Assembly: GCA_011037195.1 (NCBI GenBank)
Contig: JAAEAF010000248.1
Location: forward strand, 236,009-300,008
Length of the DNA stretch: 64,000 nucleotides
Reading direction: 5' to 3'
Source: Triatoma infestans
Taxonomy: Eukaryota; Arthropoda; Insecta; Hemiptera; Reduviidae
Shown in pieces: positions 11,341 through 22,231 of this stretch. The first letter of the stretch is position 1. Every line of letters starts with the position of its first letter. The notes beneath the pieces were generated by a model, which worked only from the letters and a program-made list of their open reading frames with translations, did no database searches and was not told where the DNA came from. Both the position numbers and the translations under genes were made by a program.

Positions 11341-13545
11341 CACTAATAAGGAGGTACAGTAGATCTTCTAGGTTGCAATGGATTTAGCTTGTAGGCACTC
11401 CGTTAATTTGGGTATACCTTGAAATAGAAAATGTTAGAGAAGTGATTGTCGTGTTTGAAGTGTTATTATTTAAATTACCATTTCATTTGTACAGGTACTT
11501 TGGCTAAAATAAAGGTTTTTCCATATTCTGGCTTCTTACATACTTTTTCACTAAATGCTTCCAACATAGTTATATTTCAGTTTATTCTTATTCAATTTAC
11601 AAAATCCTGCCTGCCTACGAGGTCACGATGTGCGAGGATACTATTCCCAAGAGTTTGATGAAGAGGAATTTGGACTGGCCTAGAGATAGAGTTAGTGTAA
11701 AGTTTGAAGAATTAAACAAGATGTAAATAATTGGAAACCACCAGGATCTTTGGGCTGCAAACTCTTAGGAAAAATCTAAACTTGCTCGGATTTCAGTGCC
11801 CAAGAATGGTAAGATTAAATTAGTCAAATAAAAAAGATATAAATAAACTAAAATTTAAATATTCGAAAATGAAAGAAATTTTAAATTTATTAGTTTCCAA
11901 AATGATTTGCAATAGTAAAATTATAATTTTGAATAATAAACATTCACAGATATAATTTAGTATAATAACTATAATCTAAAATACAAAAAAATAAAATAAA
12001 AAACTCAGAATCAAGGACTTATGCAGTCATACTCATTTTTTATGTTTCAGCTTTTAGATTTCTCTAACATTGTTTTATCTAAATCTGTACATTTTCTGGG
12101 ATGTGAATAAATAATACAGAAATAAATGGTTTTTCTGTAATTGTCTTACCCATGGATTATAGTAATTCTCATAAAGTAGAATAAATTTAAATAAGTTGTT
12201 GATAAAGCACTGTAGTTTTGCATACATTTAATTGCGCAGATTATTAATATTCAATTCATTTTTTTTTTTTTTTTTTTTTTACATATACATTGAAAATAAG
12301 AGTTATTGTGATATAAGTAATGAATTTTACTTTTCTTATGATGAAAATTTTTCAAAACTCTGAGGGAAAAGCCATAGCTGTCTGACTTTGGGCAAGGATT
12401 GTTGCAAAAAAGTTGTAACGCCCACGAGAAGCGCGACAATCGCTTCGATCAATTCATGAAGTCGGAAGGCACGCCCCCCAACTTGTGGTTGTGAGAGTGT
12501 GTGTGTACGGAGTTATTGGTCTCGTAATGTTAGTTTGTCCTTACCATCGGCCACCCCTAACTGGGGGGTTCCGGGCAAGTCATTGAAAGTAGATATTTGG
12601 GGAAAATCTATGATAGGATATTTATAATAATAAAGAGGTCTGTGCTGAAAGTGGAGGAAAAAAAAAAGATAACAATTCCAGATTCCTTTTTAAAAGAATG
12701 TGGTAGGAAGTAAAACAACTAACATATTCGCCTAGATCATTTCACCCGTACAGATATGAACTAAGATCCAGGCCTTCAATAATCAATTGAATTAGGTGAG
12801 AATGTTTTTTTTTTATAAATTATTTATTAAAATTTCAGTTCTAAATTCAGACAAACAAATAATATGCTTTTTATTTGATAGAAGTATCTGCTAGAAAAAA
12901 CAACAGAATTTCAGATACAGCTTCCAAATATATATATATATATATATATATGTAAGATTTTACATATAGCTAGATATTCCTTTAATCAATGTCTGTACAT
13001 TATTTTTCCTTTTTTTATCTTCGGTAATTACAAAATAAAAACTAAGAACCTTTACAAAATTAAATAATAATTAATATATTTACTTTGTAGATTGTAAGTA
13101 CTCAAATTTCCAGCGTACAATTTTGCAAAGATTTTTGCATACAATTTGCTATTCATTAAAAAAGACAACACCAGGTATTTTATGTTGCAATTCAGTTGAT
13201 TAAAAAAAATAATAATAAATTAAAAGATTATTGCTCTCTTGCTTCACTTAAATGTTCGATCAGATTTTTGAAAGGTGATTGTTCTCTGGAAAATACATCT
13301 TTGAGGTTTTGCGAATATGGGATAAAATATTTATGTTTCCTGGATGATTCAAAACGAAATAATTTATCAAAATTAACAGTAAACTCGAATTTTTTTCTAC
13401 TTGTTTTGTGCAGTTTTTTTGTAAAAGGCACCACAATTTTCATTAAAATGTTTATATAAGTATATATATATAACATTTAAAAAAAAAAAAAATTGTTGCT
13501 TTTCACAAGAAACCTATATATATATATATATCTTATATACATATA
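11341..13545. other. Noncoding with simple-sequence tracts
   Basis: Mostly AT-rich. It includes a T-tract near 12259-12280 and a (TA)n run at 12927-12952. A GC-rich island at about 12410-12600 (starting tgtaacgcccacgag) stands out in composition and could be LTR-derived, but no partner was found. A short open stretch at about 11590-11730 (ending NLDWPRDRVSVKFEELNKM) looks protein-like, but I recognise no family and no clear splice pair. Confidence 0.4.
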
Positions 13546-13549
13546 TATA

Positions 13550-13985
13550 ATCACTGGCAGGATACGATGGAGTGCCTCCAGACCAAAAGATTTATCGAAG
13601 GTATTAAAGCAGATCACCTCCCTTCCCTGAATAAGAGAAGATTGAGAACTTTAGTAGTGACTGGACACACATGGGTAGCCAGTCATTTGCATAAATCAGG
13701 GAGAACGTCCAGTCCAGAATTGTGCTGATGGAGTCAGGGAAACGGTATATCACTGTCTATGTCAGTGTCCCCGTTTTGATGGTACTAGGTATCGTACATC
13801 TGGGAGGGTTGGAGTTGAAGGATATCCTAGGATATTGCAGACAAACCGGTAAACTACTGGGGTGGTTAAGTAGTGGGTTGAATTGGGGGGATAAAAGACC
13901 ATATTGGCTTAGGTCCCATGCATATAGGCACCCATGGTTTAGTAATAATAATAATATCACCTCCATTGAATTTCGGGAGAATTAA
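13550..13985 (+). mobile_element. LINE C-terminal remnant
   Basis: Translated with frame changes, it reads LNKRRLRTLVVTGHT, then NCADGVRETVYHCLCQCPRF, i.e. the TGHT..L..H helix and the CX2C...HxLxxC zinc-knuckle found at the very end of RNase H-bearing LINE polyproteins, here on the plus strand. Several frameshifts make it nonfunctional. It lies about 700 bp upstream of the first recognised VGAT exon, so it is either in a VGAT intron or in the promoter region. Confidence 0.6.
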
Positions 13986-13989
13986 TTTT

Positions 13990-14661
13990 AGGGGAGTTCT
14001 AGAAAGTTAAAGAAAGAAGAGTTTCCCTCTCAACAATTTCGAGTTTGAAGAAAATTATTGGTCTGAGAAGTGCAAAAAGAGGAGTGTGAACATTTGAGCT
14101 AGATTTTTTATTTATTGTTTTATGTTGGTTATTTATAGGCCAATAACCAGCAATTTCGTTGATTTCTTCACAAATAAGAGTGAAATCTATTTTGAAAAGT
14201 TAAATATTGTAAATTGAAATTTTATCGGAATATTTAAAAAAAAATTTCTTCCAGTTCCTTCAACAAAATGATAACTATTCTTGTATAAAAAAGAAAAGAT
14301 GTTTATACCGCAGTACCAGGTATAATTCTGGCCATTACCGTATAAAAATCTAATAATTTTAAGGTCTGACGATTTGGAAATCAAAGCAATGTTTGCCATA
14401 AATAAATAAAAAAAACACAACAGGGGTACTGCCCAAAAAGTTTGGGTCGCTTCAGCAGCTTAGTAATCATAAAGAAAAGTTTTTGTAGATTAGTTATAAA
14501 ATTAGAAGTTGTAAGTTATGAATGAATAAGCCTCGGTCGGTTGAAAACAAACACTTAAAATCTGAAAAGAATAATTACAAATAACAATAATAAATATTCC
14601 CAATAGTTTATTAATATTTAAAATATTCGTATGTGTTTCAATATTTTATTTATTATTTTAG
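13990..14661. other. Sequence upstream of first recognised VGAT exon
   Basis: AT-rich, ending in a tattattttag acceptor (AG at 14660-14661). No convincing promoter or further exon was seen, so it is most simply an intron. Confidence 0.45.
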
Positions 14662-14846
14662 AATGAATCAGTTTGGCCCATTTCGGCTGCCTGGTCTAGC
14701 GGCCACGGTGAACGTAGCTAGGGAAACAATCCGGTCATGGATACCAGAACCTGGTCAATGTTGGGAATTATTACAGAAAATGAGAGGGGTTGATGTCCAT
14801 GAAGGTGGAAATATACGAAGAAGTAGTCATGAAATGGCCGATTATG
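14662..14846 (+). CDS. VGAT, N-terminal cytosolic exon
   Basis: First recognised exon of the vesicular inhibitory amino acid transporter. After the acceptor it has one base and then ATG at 14663, encoding MNQFGPFRLPGLAATVNVAR and on through WELLQKMRGVDVHEGGN to MADY. It ends with one base of a Gly codon at donor G|GTAGGT (GT at 14847). The N-terminus of this family is cytosolic and poorly conserved, so identity comes from the splicing chain to the next two exons (89-nt intron). The ATG could be the true start, with a 5' UTR intron ending just before it, or an internal Met. Counting from it the protein would be 495 residues, slightly short of human VGAT at about 525. Confidence 0.75.
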
Positions 14847-14935
14847 GTAGGTACTCTGTTAAATAGTTATTGGCTAAATTTATTAAAGTCAGTAATGAAT
14901 TTGGATGAAAAAAAAAAAATTTCTGGGGTTTTTAG

Positions 14936-15066
14936 GAACTCAAGGCAGCCCAGGCTGTGGAGACTCATGGTCAGAAGATGGAGATTCATTTGGAGGTGTC
15001 GAAGGTAAATCTCGTCATAAGATCAATGAATGGCAGGCAGCCTGGAATGTTACAAACGCCATTCAA
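14936..15066 (+). CDS. VGAT, exon leading into first membrane segment
   Basis: This exon follows a ggtttttag acceptor, completing Gly, then encodes a Gly/Asp/Ser-rich linker (TQGSPGCGDSWSEDGDSFGG) and NEWQAAWNVTNAIQ. The last motif (W.A.WNVTNAIQ) is diagnostic of VGAT/UNC-47 proteins and sits just before transmembrane segment 1. The donor is CAA|GTAGGA (GT at 15067), phase 0. The bases after the donor stay open for 52 codons (see Findings). The next exon starts with GMFIVSLPF, which restores the family's NAIQGMF..SLP continuity exactly. Confidence 0.93.
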
Positions 15067-15251
15067 GTAGGAATCTTTGTTTTGTCTATTTTATTGAGTT
15101 ACATACTTCTCAGATTTCTTTCTTTCTCATTGGTCGCACCATTAAGGTTTTTTTTTTTTATTTATATTATACTATTGGCTATCCTATGCAGGTTTAATAT
15201 AAAAATGTTAAAGAAAATTTTATAAAAAGCATTAATATTTGACCAAGTGTA

Positions 15252-15553
15252 CAATGGATGTAAGATTCTTGAGAAATTTGATCAGTTGATTGTGGAGTTA
15301 ATGGAATTATGTTTTGGCCTCCATACTGTACTTTATTGTAGAAAAAACTCAGGTATGCTTATGCATGATAAAAATTATTGTTGTCATTTTCATCTTTTTT
15401 GAATCATAAAAGGAGTGTGTTGCTGGTTTTGTTTAGTCACTGCTATTTGTTATTTTATAGCCCTGATGATGTCTTAATATAAGACGAAACGTTGGCGAAG
15501 TAAATATTGTTTTATTCAAACTGACCAAATTTTTCAAGAATCTACATCCATTG
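15252..15553 (+). repeat. Fold-back repeat with hammerhead-like core in VGAT intron
   Basis: Terminal inverted repeats of about 38 bp are visible: caatggatgtaagattcttg at 15252-15271 and its complement form at 15534-15553, each extended inward by aaatttg.tcagttga. Inside, near the right end, is CTGATGA at 15463, a perfect 6-bp hairpin GTCTTA/TAAGAC at 15471-15485, then GAAAC. It is a noncoding insertion within the last VGAT intron. It resembles other fold-backs in the window only in the core motif and architecture. Confidence 0.6.
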
Positions 15554-16219
15554 AAAATTTTATAGATCCTCAAGTACAAGTTTTATATGGTAGTGAAATT
15601 GTTTTTAGATTTTTAATATTTCTTTTGCATGAGTTTCATGTACTTTGATTATTATTATTATATTTTTCTTTGGGTGATAAAAATAAGAGTAAATAAGAGT
15701 AGATAAATAAGAGTTGTAAGGATAAAAATTTTGTTAATGATAAATGATAGGAACTATTTTTTTATGGAGATCGTCAGAGAAAAGATGCTAATGCTCTCTG
15801 TTGAGAGTTGATCAAGTGAGATAGATTTCTTCCCTTTCACATCCTCCTCTTGAAGGCTCTCTCTCAACCATTCCATTCATTCTCTTGAATCTTCCAAAGA
15901 ATCATATACCTTAAGATAAATCGCAACTTTTTATCAATTTCTTTATTACGTTCTCTTACTACTGCTTTAAGAGAAGAATTGTGAACATATCAAATTTTTG
16001 ATTGAGTTCATGGGAAAAATATCCTCGGCCATTGCGAGGGCCTGGCAAGAACGAGATTTCTTCAATTGGGCGATGAATCGCTAGCAGCGACGAACTATAC
16101 CTTTCAGGCAGCTTTGGGGTCTGTATACGAATACCGGAATCTTTTAAGGACGCGGTGATTGTGGGCGTTAGGACACTGCCCTTTCCTTTATTCTATATTA
16201 ACTATAATATTGGAAGTCC
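15554..16219. other. VGAT intron, no recognised element
   Basis: AT-rich intron sequence with a GC-richer patch at about 16020-16175. No repeat family or exon was identified. Confidence 0.45.
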
Positions 16220-17420
16220 TATCACTTTTGCTTGAAACAGCTTTCCTAGAAAATTCATTTCTAGGGTTCTGTGAGGCTTAAGAGTTTTTAGGGTTAAGTG
16301 TCGTGTCAGTGCAAAGGACGGTTCTTCCATACATTATAACGGTAAATGCTTTATATCAAAATTTCAAGATTGAAGAAATCAGTTTCCCGCTGGTACGACT
16401 TTAGTGAATGGTTTTCGGAAATTTTCTGGTTTCCTTGAGTTCTCAGAATGATAATTGTCCTTGTATAAAAAATATGCCTTTTGGGTTTCCGGAAAAATTG
16501 GTTTTTAGAGAGATTATGGGTGAAAAAAAGCGTTTATCTCTTTCTCAGTACTTTAGGATTTGTTGCATTTTGCTACCTCCTCGCATGTCTGGTAAAAACC
16601 TTGCACCCTACCACATCACCTTAACTCGTTTAAGTTTATGTAATATTAGCGCTAACGAAACACTCAAATTTCTAAGTTTGAAGAAAATTTGTCAATTAGA
16701 ATTGTAATAAAAGGAAGTCCTGGCAGGTTTGATATCAGATATTTTTTTCTTAAAGTTCATTAGATAACGTGGCTGATAAAGATTCAACTGCACTTTATCC
16801 GAGATAGTGTTTAAAATTGATCATTGCTTTGTTTTTTTTTGTTTTTTAAATTCTGATAAGGCAATAAAATTGTTTTTCCTTGCAGAAATTCTCATACCCA
16901 ATTGTTAATTTTCTCTTAAGTTATTACATTTAACTCCTAAAATAAATTTTCGTGGAGAAAGGTTTCAAACAAATTAATATTAGGTCTAGTCTAGATCGTG
17001 CACCAAATATGAAGATACTCGTTGGTATCTTTTTGAAGAAAATCGCTAAAAACTGAAATCATTCAGTACTGGTCAATTAACTTTTTCAACCACGGAGATT
17101 ATGCAACACATTTAATTTATTTTGAAATGACACTTTAGAAATCTTAACGACACTCTTTACACAGCACCATTTTCCAGTAAAATGTTTCAAATAGAAGTGG
17201 TAGAGCTGTGGGTGTTTAGTATGAATACGAAGTTTAAAGAAAATCATTGGAGCTTTTTGGAAATTATAATATCCATTCTGTAAAATTATACTTCCTTTTG
17301 TGGGATTTTGACCGAAATCGTCTATCGAATTCCCTTTTGATAGTAAAAGGAAGTCAAGTTTGTTTAAAAAAAAAAAAAGACATTCACATACGACCTTTCT
17401 AAAAACCATTTTTTCTGCTC
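16220..17420. repeat. Modular noncoding repeat copies in VGAT intron
   Basis: 16220-16720 reads in the plus orientation of the family (agaaaattcatttctagggt, 'gattgaagaaatcagtttcccg'). 17080-17420 reads in the opposite orientation ('atgcaacac...tcaaatagaagtggtagagctg', 'acgaagtttaaagaaaatcattggagc', 'acttcc'). They are diverged copies of the repeat best seen at 37.4-41 kb. No coding potential is apparent. Confidence 0.5.
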
Positions 17421-17786
17421 CGAGAGCACTTTAACATCTAAAATATTCAGCAATAAGGAAGTGTAAACACTGAGATAGAATTTTTTAATTAAACAGTGAA
17501 ATAAATTATGTTTAGTGAAGTTCATTATGTATCTTAAAACAAATGAGAGATTTTTTTTATTTATTCGGTCTTAAAATTTGTGTTGGTACTGTATTACAAT
17601 TAAATAAATAAAAAAAAAAAAAAATCGGTCTGCCATTTTCATTTTGTTCATACCAGTTTTAATACATTCTTACGATATTATCAGCAAATTTTATTGTTTA
17701 ATTTATTCATTTTCAACTATGTTAATATAATATTAACTGTCTTTATTTGTATATTTAAAGTAAGAATAATATTTCATTGATTGCAG

Positions 17787-18959
17787 GGAATGTTTATCGT
17801 GAGCCTGCCGTTCGCCGTGCTGAGAGGTGGTTACTGGGCGATAGTGGCCATGATTGGAATAGCCCACATTTGTTGTTATACTGGCAAAATACTGGTGGAA
17901 TGTCTGTACGAGGTAGATGAATCAGGCAACAGAACTAGAGTCAGAGATTCATATGTTGCCATTGCTGCTGTGGCATTCGGCCCGGTATGGGGTGCCCGAG
18001 CGGTAAATACAGCCCAATTAATCGAACTACTGATGACTTGCATTTTATACGTAGTTGTGTGCGGGGATCTGATGGTCGGAACCTTTCCAGATGGTCCAAT
18101 TGATACAAGATCATGGATGATGTTAACTGGTATTTTCTTGGTACCGCTTAGTTTTCTAAAATCGTTACACAGCGTATCGACACTTTCTTTCTGGTGTACC
18201 ATGTCTCATTTGATAATCAACTTTGTTATATTTGCGTACTGTTTAACCGAGCTGCCCAACTGGGGATGGGGAAAAGTGAAATGGCAGTTAGATTTCGAAA
18301 ATTTTCCAATAAGTCTGGGTGTCATTGTATTCTCCTATACTTCGCAGATATTTCTGCCTACACTAGAAGGAAATTTGGTGGATAGATCTAAGTTTAATTG
18401 GATGCTTGACTGGTCTCATATAGCGGCAGCTGCTTTTAAATCTTTATTTGGTTATGTCTGTTTTCTAACATTTCAAAATGACACTCAGCAAGTGATTACT
18501 AACAATTTGCACAGTCCAAGTTTCAAAGCAATGGTGAATTTGTTTCTAGTTGTAAAAGCAGTATTAAGTTATCCATTGCCTTATTATGCCGCTTGTGAAT
18601 TAATTGAAAAATCCTTCTTTGTACAGAATCCATTTCCTACAATTTGGCATCTAGATGGACAGCTGAAAGTATGGGGATTGGCGTTCAGAGTGACGCTGGT
18701 GTTAGCCACAGTCCTAATGGCTATATCCATTCCACACTTTGCAATTTTAATGGGTTTCATTGGTTCTTTAACTGGTACCATGTTGTCATTCATCTGGCCA
18801 TGCTATTTCCATTTAAAACTGAAAGGCGACCAATTGGCATGGACTACACTTGCTTATGATTGCTTTATCATATTTCTTGGCTTTCTCTTTGGCGTGATCG
18901 GCGTATATGATTCTGGCTCAGCTATGGTCAAAGCTTTCCAGATCGGTCTTCCGTTTTAA
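17787..18959 (+). CDS. Vesicular GABA/glycine transporter, large terminal exon
   Basis: VGAT (SLC32 family, amino acid/auxin permease fold) loads GABA and glycine into synaptic vesicles using the proton gradient. This phase-0 exon, after acceptor attgcag (AG at 17785-17786), encodes 390 residues and a TAA stop: essentially the whole membrane domain. Diagnostic stretches are GMFIVSLPFAVLRGGYWAIV (segment 1), CCYTGKILVECLYE, RVRDSYVAIA, ELLMTCILYVVVCGDLM, FPISLGVIVFSYTSQIFLPT followed by LEGN, LSYPLPYYAACELIEKS and MGFIGSLTGTMLSFIWPC. About nine to ten hydrophobic segments are seen, as in relatives. The frame is intact and closely matches human VGAT by eye across its whole length. The preceding intron is 2,720 nt. 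The adjacent eIF4E is transcribed in the opposite direction. Confidence 0.97.
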   Translation, partial: GMFIVSLPFAVLRGGYWAIVAMIGIAHICCYTGKILVECLYEVDESGNRTRVRDSYVAIAAVAFGPVWGARAVNTAQLIELLMTCILYVVVCGDLMVGTFPDGPIDTRSWMMLTGIFLVPLSFLKSLHSVSTLSFWCTMSHLIINFVIFAYCLTELPNWGWGKVKWQLDFENFPISLGVIVFSYTSQIFLPTLEGNLVDRSKFNWMLDWSHIAAAAFKSLFGYVCFLTFQNDTQQVITNNLHSPSFKAMVNLFLVVKAVLSYPLPYYAACELIEKSFFVQNPFPTIWHLDGQLKVWGLAFRVTLVLATVLMAISIPHFAILMGFIGSLTGTMLSFIWPCYFHLKLKGDQLAWTTLAYDCFIIFLGFLFGVIGVYDSGSAMVKAFQIGLPF

Positions 18960-19880
18960 GACAACCTTTTTAAATGCACTATTACAGAATATCGAGTTGT
19001 TTTTTGTTTTGTTTTGCCGGAAGCTAAAATAATCCAAAACCCAGTTTTTTTGTTTTAAGTAATGGTTTAATTTGAAAGTTTTACCAAGAAAATGTCAGTT
19101 AATATGTTTGTTGTTAAGGTTTTAAAATTAGTTTGTAAGTAAATGAAATTTATGTCTTCCAAATAAGGAACTAACAAACAAAACAAGTAATATGTCTTCC
19201 ATAAATCATGTCTTCCAAACAATTAAATAAAAACAAACCCAAACTAGGCTATCTGAATTGTAGGTCTAAGAGAAAAATAAGCAAAAAACTATAATATTCT
19301 AGCATTAAAAAAATGATGATTCGGCTGGCAATGATTTTCAACATCATTACTAATTTTAGACTGCCATAACTAATAAATTTAATTTAGAAATAAAAAAGAA
19401 AATCATGTCTTCCAATTTAATAAATTAAGTAAGTGGGCTGATTTAATTAATAAGGCTAGTATTGTAATTAATTAATTAGTAAAATAATAATTTGATTGTA
19501 GGAAATCTTGTCTTCCAAAAAAAAAGAAAATACAAAGTACCTTTTGTGCTTCCAGAATTAAAGAAAATACTCAAGGTTATTATTATTCATCAGACTTATT
19601 CTTATTAGATTTAGTAAATGGCTATTATATCTGTTTTTTATTGTTTATTAATTAATTGCTTTTAATTTTAGATTTAAAAAAAAAGCATTCTAATTTTTGT
19701 ATTAATGTGAATAAAAAAAAAAATTATAATTTGGACAATATATATTGTGATTAAAATAAATGCAAAATTGTGTGCAAATATTTAGCAATTAATACAAAGT
19801 TGTTTACAATGTTTATGTGTAATTAAAGTAAAAATGAATAAATAATTAAATTTTATAAATAATAAATGTTGTAATATATA
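18960..19880 (+). other. VGAT 3' UTR (approximate)
   Basis: AT-rich sequence after the VGAT stop. Several AATAAA polyadenylation signals exist, including 19226-19231 and 19389-19394 within the miR-7 site cluster and more at about 19700-19865. The true 3' end cannot be chosen without transcript data. Use of the first signal would keep three miR-7 sites and drop two. Confidence 0.55.
19154..19517 (+). promoter_or_regulatory. Cluster of five miR-7 seed sites in VGAT 3' UTR
   Basis: The octamer GTCTTCCA occurs at 19154-19161, 19194-19201, 19210-19217, 19407-19414 and 19510-19517. It is the exact complement of positions 2-8 of miR-7 (a microRNA beginning UGGAAGAC) plus the A opposite position 1, i.e. 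an 8-mer site; the heptamer is the fly 'GY box'. Bases flanking the octamers differ beyond 2-3 nt, so the cluster is not a simple tandem duplication. It lies 195-558 nt past the VGAT stop on the sense strand. Confidence 0.75.
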
Positions 19881-21966
19881 ATTTATAAAGAAATGAAAAA
19901 ACAAAAAAATTGGATATGAAATTGTTTTTATTTAATTATTTATTATGAATAAGAAAAAAAAAAATTAGTAAAGACTAGATTGTTTGTAAAGTTAATCTTT
20001 CATAAGAAATATATATATATATATACATATATTACAAATAATGATTTTATTGGCGCATTTTTTTTTTTGTTCCGGGGCAAAAAAAGTATAAATGATTACA
20101 GTTAGTTCAGCTAGAAATAATGTATTCGTAATTGTTGTGATGTATGTGATGGCGATATTACAAAATGTGGGTTAACAATGCAAGACGTACGCAAGATAAA
20201 TTCTCTTTAGTGTTATCTATTAAAATGCTATGAAAAGGGACAAAATAAAATATCTTTGAAAAAGAGAAATTTTTGGTTAATTCTTTTTAACATGATTTTT
20301 GTTTTTGGTTCTTCCTTTCTTTTAAATAATTTTTCCAGGCCTCATCAAACCTCTATATTTGCCAATGCAATGAATCTGGTTCGATCGTCCGAAACTCCTT
20401 AAATTTTATTTAATCTTTATGTTTACAGAATTCTTTCTTATAATAGCGACAGCTCAGTCAAAACCATTTAAACATCTAGTAGCCCATATTACAGTAATAT
20501 AAAATCTGTACATGTAAAATACATGTAACATGTAAAATCTGGAAAAGAAATATAAGGCAAGAATAATAATTTTTTAGTTGTTTTTTTAGGATATTAGATG
20601 TGACTTCTCTCCTAAGTGACTATAAAGCCAAATTCTCTGCTACCTCTAAAAAGGTTTATTGCGACTCCATGTTTTTACATAATATATAGTCAGTCTCCTG
20701 TGATTGTGTATAATGTGTAAATGTGAATGAATCGATGTGGGTGAGTAAGCATACCTAACACAACATCAAACCCAAATAATTGCACACAAATAATCTACCT
20801 CTGCAGGTAGATGGTGGTTATATTGTCAGATAAGATAGGTCACGGTGATGCCAAGATTCCTGAAGAATTGGCTGCTCTACACTATTCTAGAGAAACTTAG
20901 GATTTTAGTAACTATCGAGAACAATTTACTAACCAACTAATGAAACTAATGTTTTTTTATAACCATAATTTTTTAAGTTTCCTCTAGGTGTTTTTTTCAT
21001 TCATTTTATTCATGCATATTTTTTGTGATGAATAAATTATTTTTATACAATTTTTTACTTTCTTTATTTTTACCATTACTTAAAAACAAAAAAGCTAAGA
21101 AAAGTATTCTAATCAACATAGAGATACTTTATATGTTCAGCAAAACATGAGTTAAGGAACACAGTTGGAGAAATATAAAAGATTGTACTTCTGGCTCATT
21201 AAATTTTAACTGAATCTTCTTGACAAACATGACGTATGAGGAGGCACATCTTTGTATTATATTATATTTTATAACATTTCAATTTCCTTTGACTTAACAT
21301 TTTTCAGTTACGATGCTCACACGAAGCCAAATTCTTAGAAAAAAAATTAAAATAAATTCAGATTTGGGGCCACAAAAAGCAAAAATAAAATATCAGGAAA
21401 GTGCTGCTATTGGCAACTTGGTGGCAAGTTTTGGAAATTAAATCTATATGAAATTATAATATGGCGGCCAATTACATCTCAGGGGAATTATTAAAATTTT
21501 TTTTCACAAATAGTAAAACATTAATTTCAATTTCTTATTAAAGGTATTTTTATTTTCCAAATACTTAGAAAAAAAAAAAATTATTTCAACGATGAAAAAG
21601 TGTTTCTGAGGAAAATATGAAGGTAAAATATTTACTGCATACGTCAAATAAAAAATCTTATTTTAAAGAAATTGATTACTTTTAGGAATGTCTAAAAAAA
21701 CTGACTCCATGGCTCATGACGCGATTGATTTGAATCACTTAAAAAAGGGCCACTTAGAAAAGCACTTATGTATATGGCTAGTTCAGGCAAATCACATTCA
21801 GAATCTGCTATTAATTGTCCACCCCATTTTAACCACGATGCCGGGTGATTATCACTTTGATTCTCCACAGCAAGGTTCCAGGCATACCAGTGTGTCGCGA
21901 TAGGATGTTAGGTGTGCCGCAAAATGTGCTACATTATAGTTATTAATTAAATTATTTTCGAAATCA
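19881..21966. other. Noncoding; one repeat-derived patch
   Basis: AT-rich, with a (TA)n run near 20010-20025. 20690-20900 shares 'aacccaaataattgcacac' and 'gatgccaag.ttcctga' with 3270-3420, suggesting the same repeat tail. No gene was recognised. Confidence 0.5.
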
Positions 21967-21971
21967 GTATA

Positions 21972-22231
21972 TGTTGAGAATTACAGCCGCTAGCGATGTA
22001 TGGTTATGTATCGATTTGTTTAATGTTGGGAAATTATGTCTTTTTTTCAGTACACATGTTTTCGTGGCTCTTGTTATCTTCATACTCTCAACCATGCTTT
22101 TTCTAATCTGTATGTGCCTAATGTTTTTGTTTACTTAATGTACATAGTTTTATTGTTCAATTTGAGAGTAAATTGTGTGTTTTTCTCAACTGCATATTTA
22201 TATATGTTTATTTTTTTGGGAACCCCTAACA
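21972..22231 (+). repeat. 5' LTR of BEL/Pao element
   Basis: It starts TGTTGAGAATTACAGCC and ends AACCCCTAACA, the TG...CA form. A TGG-initiated stretch just after it (22234) is the likely primer binding site. Differences from the 3' LTR include several substitutions and short indels, so the insertion is not recent. Confidence 0.92.

Noticed and set aside
11590..11730. Protein-like segment ending VSVKFEELNKM
   Set aside because: Looks coding in composition, but I recognise no family and found no matching neighbouring exon; not called as a gene.
12410..12600. GC-rich island starting tgtaacgcccac, and an inverted 'taacgcccac' near 16155
   Set aside because: Considered as two LTRs of one element, but similarity is limited to about ten bases and no coding region links them.
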